Source of the DNA: Ferruginibacter sp.
GTDB taxonomy: Bacteria; Bacteroidota; Bacteroidia; Chitinophagales; Chitinophagaceae
DNA length: 64,000 nucleotides
Direction of reading: 5' to 3'
NCBI GenBank assembly: GCA_019638525.1
Contig: JAHBTO010000007.1
Location: 39,759-103,758 of the forward strand
Position numbers and translations under genes: made by a program. Every line of letters starts with the position of its first letter. The stretch's first letter is position 1. Under the pieces are notes generated by a model, which did not search any database, was not told the DNA's origin, and saw nothing but the letters and a program-made list of their open reading frames with translations. Of this stretch, positions 43,754-53,376 are shown piece by piece.

Positions 43754-44365
43754 ATGCAAATTTGCAGTACATACTTCACTTTTAAAAAAAAGTATTTGCA
43801 GGATATAGAACCATATTATAACTGGCGCCATTTATATGCAGCCGAAGAAGATAAGCAATCGCCCTTTTACAAACGGCAGTACAGCGAGTTTGAATTCTCT
43901 AACACCATTTATAATTATTATATACATCCTCAGTGGGACGATTTCGGTTCCCGTACTTTATATATGAAGGTATTGTTTGCCGACTATGAACAGGGGTTTG
44001 TAATAATTGAGTTAATTGGCGAATGGAACGATGCTATAGAAAATGATATCATGACTTTAAGAAGAGATATCACCGACAATATGTTTTCGCAAGGTATTTC
44101 AAAATTCATTTTTATTGCCGAAAACGTTTTAAATTTTCACAGCAGCGATGAAAGTTATTACGAGGAATGGTATGAGGAGTTGGCAGAAAAAGGCGGATGG
44201 GTAACCATCATTAACCTGCCTGCACAAAGCCAATACGATTTCAGGCAGGCAAAGCTCATTAATTATATTAACCTGGTAGATTTTCCTGAATGGCGAACCC
44301 TAAAACCCGAAATGGTTTTTCAGCAAATAGAAGACCAGGCACAAACGAGATTTTTAGGTTCATAA
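43754..44365 (+). CDS. Protein of unknown function, 203 residues
   Basis: A soluble 203-residue protein without signal peptide or membrane helix. It is rich in acidic and aromatic residues (EPYYNWRHLYAAEEDKQS, SSDESYYEEWYEELAEKGG). Strand-helix alternation around LYMKVLFADYEQGFVIIELI and SKFIFIAENVLNFHSSDE suggests an alpha/beta fold such as a small phosphatase-like or STAS-like domain, but I do not recognise a family. It has its own promoter and lies 114 bases before sdhC. It is probably conserved in the lineage, since there is nothing unusual in its base composition. Confidence 0.75.
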   Translation: MQICSTYFTFKKKYLQDIEPYYNWRHLYAAEEDKQSPFYKRQYSEFEFSNTIYNYYIHPQWDDFGSRTLYMKVLFADYEQGFVIIELIGEWNDAIENDIMTLRRDITDNMFSQGISKFIFIAENVLNFHSSDESYYEEWYEELAEKGGWVTIINLPAQSQYDFRQAKLINYINLVDFPEWRTLKPEMVFQQIEDQAQTRFLGS

Positions 44366-44442
44366 AAAGTAATTAATAGTTGCAACAAATTATTTACGCC
44401 GATAAAAGATTTTTTTAGATGGTTTTTTAGCTTATCCTTTCT

Positions 44443-44450
44443 TATTTTTG
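44443..44450 (+). promoter_or_regulatory. -7 box of the sdh operon
   Basis: TATTTTTG matches TAnnTTTG, 29 bases before the sdhC ATG. No -33 TTTG at the usual distance. Confidence 0.5.
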
Positions 44451-44479
44451 TAAACCAACTCAAACCTAACGCTTTCACT

Positions 44480-45193
44480 ATGACCTGGAAACACTATTTC
44501 ACTTCTTCAATAGGCAGAAAACTAATCATGGGCCTTACAGGCTTGTTTCTAATAACTTTTTTAATAGTGCACTGCAGTATCAACTCCATGATTTTTTTTA
44601 ATGATGGGGGCGAAACTTTTAACCATTGGGCACATTTTATGGGTACCAATGTAATCATCCACATTATGGAAATAGGTTTGTTTGCAGGGTTGATTTTGCA
44701 TATTGTACAGGGGTATATGTTAACGGCTCAAAACAAAAAAGCAAGACCCATAAGTTATCAAGTGAACAAAGCCAACGAAAACAGTAAATGGTACAGCCGT
44801 AGTATGGGATTGTTAGGAACATTGTTGTTATTGTTTTTGATTTTGCATATCTATCATTTTTGGACACCCTCCCGCCTTGGTGGTATTGCAAATATTCGCC
44901 CGCTCGAAGAAACAACGTTGTTAACTTACAATAACCAACAGGCGCTAAACCTGTATGCCGAAATGAAATTGGTTTTTGAAAATAACCTTTGGGTGGTTAT
45001 AGTTTATATCCTGGGTGTAATTTCACTTGCATGGCACCTGATGCATGGCTTTCAAAGTGCATTTCAATCACTAGGTATCAATCATAAAAGATATACACCC
45101 ATCATCAAAAATGTAGGAGTTGCATTTTCAATTATTGTTCCTTTAATATTTGCATTAATGCCGCTTGCATTTTACCTGGGTTGGATAAATTAA
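44480..45193 (+). CDS. sdhC: Succinate dehydrogenase cytochrome b subunit
   Basis: The membrane anchor of complex II / fumarate reductase of the Bacteroidota type: a single 237-residue subunit with five membrane helices that binds two haems and quinone, so no sdhD exists. Conserved features are SSIGRKLIMGLTGLFLITFL, His residues in LIVHCSINSM, FNHWAHFMGT, LILHIVQGYML, LFLILHIYHFWTP and AWHLMHGFQSA (haem ligands). It starts the sdhC-sdhA-GT2-sdhB run after a TATTTTTG box. Secure. Confidence 0.95.
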   Translation: MTWKHYFTSSIGRKLIMGLTGLFLITFLIVHCSINSMIFFNDGGETFNHWAHFMGTNVIIHIMEIGLFAGLILHIVQGYMLTAQNKKARPISYQVNKANENSKWYSRSMGLLGTLLLLFLILHIYHFWTPSRLGGIANIRPLEETTLLTYNNQQALNLYAEMKLVFENNLWVVIVYILGVISLAWHLMHGFQSAFQSLGINHKRYTPIIKNVGVAFSIIVPLIFALMPLAFYLGWIN

Positions 45194-45336
45194 ATTGAAC
45201 CATCATCCTCCATACAGTAATAACGGTTACTTGTTTTAAAGGGATGTAGAAAAATAAAAAAAGAATTTTTAAACTGCCAAATTCAAATATCTGTAAAACT
45301 ACCACCGATATTTTAAATGAGGTTAAAAATGATACA

Positions 45337-47313
45337 ATGTCTTTAGATTCTAAAATTCCTGCCGGCGAAATGGATAAAAAGTGGACCGATTATAAAGGCC
45401 ACGTTAAGCTTGTAAATCCTGCCAACAAACGTAAACTGGAAATTATTGTAGTGGGTACCGGTTTGGCCGGTGCTTCTGCAGCAGCTTCATTAGGCGAAAT
45501 GGGATACAGGGTTAAAGCATTTTGTTTCCAGGATAGCCCACGCAGGGCACACAGTATTGCAGCACAAGGCGGTATTAATGCTGCAAAAAATTACCAAAAC
45601 GATGGAGACTCTGTTTTTCGATTGTTTTACGATACCGTTAAAGGCGGCGACTACCGTTCAAGAGAAGCCAATGTACACAGGCTTGCCGAAGTAAGTAATA
45701 ATATTATTGATCAATGTGTAGCACAAGGTGTTCCATTTGCCAGGGAATATGGCGGCTTATTAAGCAACAGGAGTTTTGGCGGTACACAAGTACAACGTAC
45801 TTTTTATGCTGCCGGGCAAACCGGGCAGCAATTGTTACTTGGCGCTTATAGTGCGTTAGAAAGGCAAGTGGCTTTAGGTAGCGTTACTATGTACAGCCGT
45901 CACGAAATGCTCGACATAGTTAAGATTGATGGAAAAGCAAGAGGCATTATTGCAAGAGATTTGGTTACCGGAAAATTAGAAAGACATTTTGGGCATTGTG
46001 TTTTATTATGCACAGGTGGTTATGGTAACGTGTTTTATTTAAGTACCAATGCTATGGGCAGCAATGTTACTGCTGCATGGAAAGCACATAAAAAAGGAGC
46101 CTACTTTGGCAATCCATGCTTTACTCAAATACATCCAACCTGTATCCCGGTAAGTGGCGATCATCAAAGTAAACTAACATTGATGAGCGAAAGTTTACGT
46201 AACGATGGAAGGATATGGGTGCCTAAGCAAAAAGGCGATACCCGTAAAGGCGTTGATATACCTGAAGAAGAAAGAGATTATTATTTAGAAAGAAGGTACC
46301 CCGCATTTGGAAACCTGGTGCCACGTGATGTGGCATCAAGAGCTGCTAAAGAAAGATGTGATGAAGGTTATGGTGTGGGCACTACTAAAATGGCAGTGTA
46401 CCTCGATTTTAAAGATGCAATTATCAGGTATGGAAAAATTGAAGCCGGTAAAACAGGTAATGAAGAAGCAGCACATCATACCATACTTGAACTTGGAAAA
46501 GCAGTAGTGGCAGAAAAATATGGTAACCTTTTTGAAATGTACGAAAAGATAACCGGCGAGAATCCTTATGAAGTACCCATGCGCATTTACCCCGCTGTGC
46601 ATTATACCATGGGTGGCCTTTGGGTAGATTACGAACTGAAGACAACTGTTGACGGTTTATATGCATTGGGCGAAGCCAACTTTAGCGATCATGGCGCCAA
46701 CAGGCTTGGAGCAAGTGCTTTAATGCAAGGACTTGCCGATGGGTATTTTGTTATCCCATACACACTGGGTAATTACCTTGCCGATGAAATACGCACTGCA
46801 TCCATCCCTACCGACCACCCTGCATTTGTAGAAGCTGAAAAGGAAGTTAGCGAAAGAATTACAAAACTGATGAGCATTAAAGGAAACCAGTCGGTAGAAA
46901 GTTTTCATAAAAGGCTGGGAAAAATTATGTGGGATAAATGTGGCATGGCCCGTAATGCAAAAGGCCTGCAGGAAGCAATTGTTGAAATACAGGAATTGAG
47001 AAAACAATTTTGGAGCGATGTACGCATACCCGGCGATATTGAAGAAATGAACCCCGAACTGGATAAGGCCGGAAGAGTAGCCGATTTTCTTGAACTGGGT
47101 GAGTTGATGTGTATGGATGCTTTGAACAGGAATGAAAGCTGTGGCGGGCATTTTAGAGAAGAATCGCAAACCGAGGAAGGCGAAGCTAAAAGAGATGATG
47201 CCAATTTCAGTTATGTATCTGCATGGGAATACAAAGGCGATAGCAACTGGCAGTTGAACAAAGAACCATTAACATTTGAAATAGTAAAACCAACACAGCG
47301 TTCTTATAAATAA
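45337..47313 (+). CDS. sdhA: Succinate dehydrogenase flavoprotein subunit
   Basis: The FAD-bearing catalytic subunit, oxidising succinate to fumarate in the TCA cycle. The 658 residues contain the FAD-binding [20 protein letters not shown], the FAD-linking His in [20 protein letters not shown], the active-site block [20 protein letters not shown] and [17 protein letters not shown] with [17 protein letters not shown]. It follows sdhC by 143 bases; sdhB does not follow directly but after an inserted glycosyltransferase gene. Enzyme identity is certain. Confidence 0.97.
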   Translation: MSLDSKIPAGEMDKKWTDYKGHVKLVNPANKRKLEIIVVGTGLAGASAAASLGEMGYRVKAFCFQDSPRRAHSIAAQGGINAAKNYQNDGDSVFRLFYDTVKGGDYRSREANVHRLAEVSNNIIDQCVAQGVPFAREYGGLLSNRSFGGTQVQRTFYAAGQTGQQLLLGAYSALERQVALGSVTMYSRHEMLDIVKIDGKARGIIARDLVTGKLERHFGHCVLLCTGGYGNVFYLSTNAMGSNVTAAWKAHKKGAYFGNPCFTQIHPTCIPVSGDHQSKLTLMSESLRNDGRIWVPKQKGDTRKGVDIPEEERDYYLERRYPAFGNLVPRDVASRAAKERCDEGYGVGTTKMAVYLDFKDAIIRYGKIEAGKTGNEEAAHHTILELGKAVVAEKYGNLFEMYEKITGENPYEVPMRIYPAVHYTMGGLWVDYELKTTVDGLYALGEANFSDHGANRLGASALMQGLADGYFVIPYTLGNYLADEIRTASIPTDHPAFVEAEKEVSERITKLMSIKGNQSVESFHKRLGKIMWDKCGMARNAKGLQEAIVEIQELRKQFWSDVRIPGDIEEMNPELDKAGRVADFLELGELMCMDALNRNESCGGHFREESQTEEGEAKRDDANFSYVSAWEYKGDSNWQLNKEPLTFEIVKPTQRSYK

Positions 47314-47357
47314 TTGGGTTTAATCAAAAAGAGATTGTTGATTATTCATTCAATTTT

Positions 47358-48242
47358 ATGAAAATATCGGGTTTCACTTTTGTAAAAAATGCGGTGAAGT
47401 ATGGTTACCCTGTGGTGGAATCAATTCAATCTGTTTTGCCAATAGTAGATGAAATGATAGTTTGCCTGGGCGATTCGGAAGACGAAACAGATAAATTGAT
47501 TACATCTATTGATTCTGATAAAATAAAAATTATTCATTCTGTTTGGGATAATAATTTACGTGAAGGTGGAAAAGTGCTGGCGGTTGAAACCAACAAAGCA
47601 ATGGATGTAACATCTGCCGATAGCGACTGGCTCTTTTACATACAGGCCGATGAAGTATTGCACGAACAGTATCATGCAACCATACTGGCTGCCATGAAAA
47701 AATATAAAGAAGATGAAAGGGTAGAAGGTTTATTATTCAACTATCATCATTTTTATGGCAGCTATAAGTTTATTGGTGATGGCCGTAGCTGGTATTCAAA
47801 AGAGATTAGGGTGATACGGAATGATAAAAAAATACGCAGCTATTTAGATGCACAGGGATTTAGAAAAGACGGAAGAAAGCTGAAAGTGAAGTTGATTGAT
47901 GCATATATTTATCATTACGGCTGGGTACGCAACCCGGTTGAAATGCAGAAAAAATATACAGATTTTGGAAAGCTTTGGCATGCCGAAGAAGGTTATGAAA
48001 AATGGGCCGAAGAAGAAAAGAAAAAATCAGTTGAATTTGATTATTCAAAAATTGATTCATTAACAGTTTTTACAGGAACGCATCCGGCTGTGATGAAACA
48101 ACTGGTTGAAAAGGAAGACTGGAAATTTGAAGGAGATACCAAAAAGAAAAATTTTAAAAACACAAAACACAGGATATTATATTTCATCTGGCAAAATTTT
48201 GGATGGCGTCCTTTTGAATACAGCAATTATATAAAGATTTAA
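47358..48242 (+). CDS. Family 2 glycosyltransferase inserted in the sdh operon
   Basis: A 294-residue soluble glycosyltransferase of the GT-A fold: ISGFTFVKNAVKYGYPVVES leads into the nucleotide-sugar site, DEMIVCLGDSEDETDKLI, and the metal-binding acid motif is QADEVLHEQ (a D-x-E variant of the usual DxD). The C-terminal half (GYEKWAEEEKKKSVEFDYSK) is charged and not recognised. Acceptor and donor are unknown. It lies 44 bases after sdhA and 57 to 72 before sdhB, on the same strand, so it is transcribed with complex II. No sugar-biosynthesis genes are near, so this placement is unusual. Confidence 0.88.
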   Translation: MKISGFTFVKNAVKYGYPVVESIQSVLPIVDEMIVCLGDSEDETDKLITSIDSDKIKIIHSVWDNNLREGGKVLAVETNKAMDVTSADSDWLFYIQADEVLHEQYHATILAAMKKYKEDERVEGLLFNYHHFYGSYKFIGDGRSWYSKEIRVIRNDKKIRSYLDAQGFRKDGRKLKVKLIDAYIYHYGWVRNPVEMQKKYTDFGKLWHAEEGYEKWAEEEKKKSVEFDYSKIDSLTVFTGTHPAVMKQLVEKEDWKFEGDTKKKNFKNTKHRILYFIWQNFGWRPFEYSNYIKI

Positions 48243-48314
48243 AAAGTGTAATAAAAAAATTGTACAGCAACTAATAAACAACATAGCAATAAAGCCGATA
48301 TGGAACATTATAAC

Positions 48315-49067
48315 ATGAAACTCACACTTAAAGTGTGGAAACAAAAAAACAGTAATACACCGGGTAATTTTGAAACTTACCATGTAAGTGATATTTCTTC
48401 TGAAATGTCGTTTTTAGAAATGTTTGATGTATTAAATGAACAATTAATTACTGAAGGTAAAGACCCCATAGCATTTGATCATGATTGCAGGGAAGGTATT
48501 TGCGGCATGTGCAGTATGTATATAAATGGAAGGGCACATGGCCCCTGGACAAAAAACACAGTATGCCAGTTACACATGAGGGCTTTTAAAGATGGTGAAA
48601 CAATTGTTGTAGAACCTTGGCGTGCAGCAGCTTTCCCGGTAATAAAAGATTTAATGGTTGACCGTTCGGCCTTTGACAGGATTATACAGGCAGGAGGTTT
48701 TATTTCTGTAAATACCGGTAATGCCGTAGATGCTAACTCATTACCTGTAGATAAAAAAGATGCCGATACCGCTTTTGATGCGGCAGCCTGTATTGGTTGC
48801 GGTGCTTGTGTAGCTGCCTGTAAAAACAGCAGTGCCATGTTGTTTGTAAGCGCTAAGGTTTCGCAACTGGCTTTATTACCACAAGGGCAGCCCGAAAGGG
48901 AAACAAGGGTTTTGAATATGGTTACACAAATGGATAAAGAAGGATTTGGTAACTGTACCAATACTTATGCTTGCGAAGCTGAATGCCCCAAAGGTATTTC
49001 GGTGGCAAACATTGCACGTATGAACAGGGAATATTTAAAAGCAGGGCTTAAAAGCGAAGCCAAATAA
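48315..49067 (+). CDS. sdhB: Succinate dehydrogenase iron-sulfur subunit
   Basis: Carries electrons from FAD to quinone through 2Fe-2S, 4Fe-4S and 3Fe-4S centres. The [2Fe-2S] ligands are in [16 protein letters not shown]; the others are in [18 protein letters not shown] and [17 protein letters not shown]. About 250 residues from [12 protein letters not shown]. An upstream in-frame ATG at 48300 would add MEHYN, but family members start at the later Met. Ends ten bases before the convergent carbonic anhydrase gene. Confidence 0.95.
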   Translation: MKLTLKVWKQKNSNTPGNFETYHVSDISSEMSFLEMFDVLNEQLITEGKDPIAFDHDCREGICGMCSMYINGRAHGPWTKNTVCQLHMRAFKDGETIVVEPWRAAAFPVIKDLMVDRSAFDRIIQAGGFISVNTGNAVDANSLPVDKKDADTAFDAAACIGCGACVAACKNSSAMLFVSAKVSQLALLPQGQPERETRVLNMVTQMDKEGFGNCTNTYACEAECPKGISVANIARMNREYLKAGLKSEAK

Positions 49068-49076
49068 AATTACGAG

Positions 49077-49712
49077 TTACAGGTTCTTGTATTCGTACAA
49101 AGGGTCAATATGCGTACCTGCTTTCATTTCATAAACAGGTTTAATAATTCCATCGTTTAAACCATAAACCCAACCGTGTAAATCGGGCCTTTTTTCATTT
49201 TGCCAGGCTCTTTGTATGATAGAAGTTTTTGCAAGGTTAAATATTTGTTCCTGTACATTTAATTCTACCAACCGGTCGCATTTTTTTTCTTCATCTTCAA
49301 TTGCATCCAGTTCGCTACGATGTATACGGTGCACATCTTTAATATTTCGAAGCCACATATTTAATACCTGGTTAAAATCATCCGATGTCATAGATGCTTT
49401 TACACCTCCGCAACCATAATGACCGCAAACAATAACATGTTTTACAAAAAGATAGTTAACTGCATAATCCAGTACGCTCAATAAATTTACATCAGTATTA
49501 ATAACAAGGTTGGCTACATTGCGGTGTACAAATATCTCGCCGGGTTGTGTTCCTGTAATTTGGTTAGCCGGTACACGGCTGTCGCTGCATCCTATCCATA
49601 AAAATTCAGGAGTTTGCAGTTCCGAAAGAGTTTTAAAAAAATCGGGCTGCTCTTTTACTCTTTCTGCAGCCCATTCTCTATTGTCTTTCAGTAATGTTTC
49701 GTATGAAAGCAT
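49077..49712 (-). CDS. can: Beta-class carbonic anhydrase
   Basis: Interconverts CO2 and bicarbonate using zinc. The 211-residue protein has the zinc ligands in WIGCSDSRVPANQI (Cys, Asp, Arg) and HYGCGGVKASMTS (His, Cys), with GEIFVHRNVANLV between, all hallmarks of the E. coli Can-like clade. Supplies bicarbonate for biotin-dependent carboxylases such as acetyl-CoA carboxylase. It converges with sdhB and is preceded by a lipoprotein gene with its own terminator. Confidence 0.95.
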   Translation of the reverse strand: MLSYETLLKDNREWAAERVKEQPDFFKTLSELQTPEFLWIGCSDSRVPANQITGTQPGEIFVHRNVANLVINTDVNLLSVLDYAVNYLFVKHVIVCGHYGCGGVKASMTSDDFNQVLNMWLRNIKDVHRIHRSELDAIEDEEKKCDRLVELNVQEQIFNLAKTSIIQRAWQNEKRPDLHGWVYGLNDGIIKPVYEMKAGTHIDPLYEYKNL

Positions 49713-49753
49713 ATCCGGTATTTAAAAATTAATTGGGCTAAGTTAACGCAAAC

Positions 49754-49787
49754 AAAATAAAAAATCCATAACAGTTAAGTTATGGAT
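49754..49787 (-). terminator. Terminator of the lipoprotein gene
   Basis: ATCCATAAC (49764-49772) pairs with GTTATGGAT (49779-49787) around AGTTAA; on the minus strand a TTTTTTATTTTG run follows. Confidence 0.75.
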
Positions 49788-49811
49788 TGTAAAACAAGTT
49801 CAGTATTCAAT

Positions 49812-50690
49812 TTATTGTATTATTGGTATCATACCCCTGATGCCCATATCAATCACCTGGTCGCCATTGTTGGGGTCGTAGGTTCCGTTATGATCCACAT
49901 CAATCCATTCAAAACTTTTATTGGTGCTAAGCGAAACTATGATGTTGATGTCTTTTGTTTCGTTGCCGGTTATTACAAGCGGACTAGCAAATTGCCCTGT
50001 AACAACACATGAACCTTGCGGTATGGGTGAACTGGCAAAAATAGGATTTGGTACAGTAGTAGCACCCGGCGGGGCCTGCCCTGTAGTTAAAAATCCAATG
50101 CCCGATACTTTTCCTTCCAATCCCCAATAACCTTGTAGTTTATTAGCATTTACTGTTACTGTAGAATCTTTTACTTTATAATTTTTTAAATAAGTGTTGA
50201 AGCCAATGAACGAAGCTAATGTAGCATCAATGGTTTGCCCTAATGCATTTACATAAATATTATAATTTTGGTAGGCCAGCGAAACACGAAGCCATGAATA
50301 GCTGCCTGCCCCAAAACTTTTTACAGGCACACTTAAAAAAACCTGGTTATTGCCGGCAAATTTTGAGTTATCAAAATCAATGGCATTGGCTCCACCGGTT
50401 GTTACTTCGGGCGCCCTGTACAAGATAGCGCCTTTGCCCAATGCAGTAAATGCATCGGGCGCCAGTTCCACATAATGTGCACTCATGCTGTTAAAGCGTG
50501 GCGATTGGCCTGCATTGCCTGCAGGCATTGGCGAAGGTTGCCCAATGGCATTAAGTCTAACCTGTGTACTGTCAAATTTAAAAATGAAATTTACATTAGC
50601 TGTTCCTGTGCCATTGTTGCTATCAATTTCTTTTTGACAGGAAGCCAATGTGATGCCGGCAATTGCTATTGCTAAGATGGAAAGTTTCAT
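49812..50690 (-). CDS. Putative surface lipoprotein of unknown function
   Basis: A 292-residue lipoprotein: lipobox ITLASC near residue 18 followed by a Q-K-E tether. The mature part is beta-rich with repeated Asn/Gly loops (NVNFIFKFDSTQVRLN, GAGSYSWLRVSLAYQNYNIYV) and ends in an EF-hand-like or dockerin-like acidic motif (DVDHNGTYDPNNGDQVIDMG) that may bind calcium. I do not recognise a family. Transcribed alone, between threonine aldolase and carbonic anhydrase; its terminator is shown separately. Confidence 0.75.
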   Translation of the reverse strand: MKLSILAIAIAGITLASCQKEIDSNNGTGTANVNFIFKFDSTQVRLNAIGQPSPMPAGNAGQSPRFNSMSAHYVELAPDAFTALGKGAILYRAPEVTTGGANAIDFDNSKFAGNNQVFLSVPVKSFGAGSYSWLRVSLAYQNYNIYVNALGQTIDATLASFIGFNTYLKNYKVKDSTVTVNANKLQGYWGLEGKVSGIGFLTTGQAPPGATTVPNPIFASSPIPQGSCVVTGQFASPLVITGNETKDINIIVSLSTNKSFEWIDVDHNGTYDPNNGDQVIDMGIRGMIPIIQ

Positions 50691-50739
50691 AATGATGGTT
50701 TTGTGGGCTAACGGCTTGGTGAAAAATATTATTGTACAA

Positions 50740-51756
50740 TTATAAGGCTTCCAGTACTGCCAATAACTTTTTTAGCATTTCTTTAGTAAAATCCAAGTGC
50801 GTTACCATCCTTACTTGTGTTGCTGAAATTGGCAGGCAAAGTATATCCTGTTGTGAAAGTGATTTGCAGAATTCGCTAGCTGTATATTGTTCGGTTATTT
50901 CAAAAATGATGATATTTGTTTCAACAGGCATTATTCTGCCAATAAAACTTTTTTTACTTAAAGCTGTTGCAATTTCTTTTGCATGCTGATGATCCTGTAC
51001 CAGCCTTTCTATATTGTTTTCAAGTGCATAAATACCGGCAGCAGCTAAATATCCTGCTTGTCGCATACCTCCGCCTAAAACTTTACGTATCCGCCTGGCT
51101 TTTTTTATAAAATCTTTTTTACCTAATAGTAAACTGCCAACCGGTGTACCCATACCCTTACTTAGGCAAACAGAAATACTATCAAAAATTTCACCGTATT
51201 GCCGGGCTGTTTCATTTTTTGCAACCAAGGCATTCCATAATCTTGCACCATCCAAATGAAGTGAAAGCCCATGCTGTAAACAGGTTTCTTTTATTTTTTT
51301 TATGTCAGAAAAATCATAACAACTGCCGCCGCCTCGGTTGGCTGTATTTTCTATACACACCAAACTTGTTCTTGCTTTATGTACATCATCTGGATTGATG
51401 GATGCTTTAACTTGCTCTGCAGTTATTCTTCCCCTGTTGCCATCAATTGCTTTCACCTGGCTGGCGCTGTTAAATGCAATGCCGCCGCCTTCATAAATAT
51501 ATACATGGCTTAGCTTGTCGCAAATAACTTCATCACCCGGTTGGGTATGGCATTTTATGGCAATTTGATTGGTCATGGTGCCGCTTGCACAAAACAAAGC
51601 AGCGGGCATATCAAACATTTCTGATACCATTGCTTCCAGTTTATTAACTGAAGGGTCTTCGCCAAAAACATCATCACCAACAGGCGCCTTAAACATGGCT
51701 TCCAGCATGGCTGCTGTTGGTTTAGTAAAAGTGTCGGAACGTAAATCTATTATCAT
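50740..51756 (-). CDS. Low-specificity L-threonine aldolase
   Basis: Cleaves L-threonine (or allo-threonine, phenylserine) to glycine and acetaldehyde with PLP. The 338 residues begin MIIDLRSDTFTKPTAAMLEAM, the family hallmark; the cofactor Lys is in VCLSKGMGTPVGSLLLG, and the cofactor-stacking and phosphate residues are in SGTMTNQIAIKCH and LHLDGARLWNALV. Single gene with no visible partner. Assignment confident; the exact stereospecificity is not determinable. Confidence 0.93.
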   Translation of the reverse strand: MIIDLRSDTFTKPTAAMLEAMFKAPVGDDVFGEDPSVNKLEAMVSEMFDMPAALFCASGTMTNQIAIKCHTQPGDEVICDKLSHVYIYEGGGIAFNSASQVKAIDGNRGRITAEQVKASINPDDVHKARTSLVCIENTANRGGGSCYDFSDIKKIKETCLQHGLSLHLDGARLWNALVAKNETARQYGEIFDSISVCLSKGMGTPVGSLLLGKKDFIKKARRIRKVLGGGMRQAGYLAAAGIYALENNIERLVQDHQHAKEIATALSKKSFIGRIMPVETNIIIFEITEQYTASEFCKSLSQQDILCLPISATQVRMVTHLDFTKEMLKKLLAVLEAL

Positions 51757-51855
51757 CCGTTAAATATAATAAATCGTTTGTAACCTTAATAGATGGATGT
51801 TAAACATTTTTGGGTAACTATTATAATGAATTGTATGTTTAAAAATTTAAGCCGC

Positions 51856-52770
51856 TCAGTCTTTTCTCTTTTCAAGAAAAACTTCAGCCATCATGCACCT
51901 TGCACTGCCGCCGCCTGCAGTTTCTATAGTATGTAAAGGCGAATGAATGATACGATTAAATTGTTCAAGTGTTTCACGCTGAATTGTATTTAATGAATTA
52001 TATGCCTGTGTTGACATTACCAGCAGCAATTCATCTTCTGTTGTTTTAACCTGCAGCATATTGCCGGCAAATTGTTGCAACTGTGCAAAAGATATCTCTA
52101 TAATTTCTTTACCTGATTTTTGTAAAGAAGATATGAGTTTGTTTTTTTCTTTTTCATCTATAATGGATGACAGGCAAACAACTGCATATTTATCCGCCAC
52201 ACACATCATCACATTGGTATGATAGATGAGAACATCATTTTCATCTGTTGCTGTAAAACTAACAGCCGTATAACCGGCAATGTTGCAAAAATCGTTTAGT
52301 AATCTTTCATTGGTACGGGGCGATATACAAGCATAAGCAATCTTATTCTCCCTGTCGAGTACCATGCTGCCTGTTCCTTCTAAAAAGATATTTTCGTTTT
52401 CTGCAATGCTGAAATCTTTTATTTCTGTAACAATGAATTTATTTTTAATCACATCAACAACAGATGTTTTTCTTTCCTGCCGGCGGTTTTCTGCAAACAT
52501 GGGGTATAAAAAAACAAACCCGTTTTCATGAAACGATATCCAGTTGTTGGGGAAGATGGAATCGGGAGTAAATGGTTCGGGAGTATCTTCTACTACCGTT
52601 ACATCAACTTTATTATTTTGTAATAATTGTACAAATGCATCAAATTCTTCCACAGCTTTTTGCTGTGTGCCATCACCGGTATCTGTTTGAAAATTGTTAT
52701 TAACCGCAGTTTGGGCATTGTAGCCAAAATTTACGGGCCTAATCATCAGTAGGTGATTGCTGTTTTGCAT
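51856..52770 (-). CDS. ctlX: Citrulline-utilisation hydrolase-type amidinohydrolase
   Basis: A 304-residue member of the guanidino-group-modifying superfamily (amidinotransferase/arginine deiminase fold). LLMIRPVNFGYN at the start and TPDSIFPNNWISFHENG identify the CtlX group; the catalytic residues are the Asp/Glu of FLEGTGSMVLD, the His of YHTNVMMCV and the Cys of GGGSARCMMAEVFLEKR, all present. CtlX family members hydrolyse citrulline to ornithine (name by family). It is the last gene of an operon with arginase and a DUF1684 protein, spaced three bases from the latter. Confidence 0.88.
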   Translation of the reverse strand: MQNSNHLLMIRPVNFGYNAQTAVNNNFQTDTGDGTQQKAVEEFDAFVQLLQNNKVDVTVVEDTPEPFTPDSIFPNNWISFHENGFVFLYPMFAENRRQERKTSVVDVIKNKFIVTEIKDFSIAENENIFLEGTGSMVLDRENKIAYACISPRTNERLLNDFCNIAGYTAVSFTATDENDVLIYHTNVMMCVADKYAVVCLSSIIDEKEKNKLISSLQKSGKEIIEISFAQLQQFAGNMLQVKTTEDELLLVMSTQAYNSLNTIQRETLEQFNRIIHSPLHTIETAGGGSARCMMAEVFLEKRKD

Positions 52771-52773
52771 GTA

Positions 52774-53367
52774 TTAATGTCCTTTAGCAAAGTTCATCTC
52801 CCCGGCTTTAATAGCCACAGGTAAAAAGTTTTCCCTGGGCGGAATAGGGCATTTGTAATTAGGCGAATAAGCACAATATGGGTTATATGCTTTGTTGAAA
52901 TCTAGTTGTAACTGGTTGTTGTGTATCTCATCCTTGTAAAACTCAAGGTATCGGCCGCTGCCATAACTTTCATCGCCCGATGTTGCATCGGTAAAGGGTA
53001 CAAATAAGTAATCTTTGTATTTTTCTGTCTGCATCAAATCTTTGCTTTGGTAAACAAATAAATGGAAAATATTTCCATCTATTAAAAAACTAAGCTTACC
53101 ATATTTAAAATAATGTTTTTTGGTTTTGGCAGATGTGGTCATAGTAAAACCAATGCTGTCGTTAATTTTTTCAAAACTGCATTGTACATCGTATTTTTCA
53201 TCAATGGGAAAAAACCTGAAATACTTCCTGTCTTTTCCTTTTACTACTTCATGCGTTTCTACATAATTTTTTTGATATGCCTTAATGCTTTTAATATAAT
53301 CTGTTTGCTGTGCTGATGCAAAAGAACACAGTAAAATAAAAATAATCAATAGAAAATCCTTTTTCAT
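52774..53367 (-). CDS. Exported DUF1684 protein in the arginine operon
   Basis: A 197-residue secreted protein (signal peptide ending ASAQQ near residue 20). DUF1684 signatures are the KDRKYFRFFPIDEKYDV, the FVPFTDATSGDESYGSGRYLE block and PYCAYSPNYKCPIPPREN near the C terminus, with a conserved Y-N-P-Y-C-A-Y. The domain is common in diverse bacteria, with no proven reaction. It lies between the arginase and CtlX genes with ten and three base gaps, so it is transcribed with them. Confidence 0.85.
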   Translation of the reverse strand: MKKDFLLIIFILLCSFASAQQTDYIKSIKAYQKNYVETHEVVKGKDRKYFRFFPIDEKYDVQCSFEKINDSIGFTMTTSAKTKKHYFKYGKLSFLIDGNIFHLFVYQSKDLMQTEKYKDYLFVPFTDATSGDESYGSGRYLEFYKDEIHNNQLQLDFNKAYNPYCAYSPNYKCPIPPRENFLPVAIKAGEMNFAKGH

Positions 53368-53376
53368 AAAATTTAT

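Noticed and set aside
48479..48961. 160-codon open frame opposite sdhB
   Set aside because: Antisense to the conserved iron-sulfur cluster region; no promoter and no recognisable protein features.
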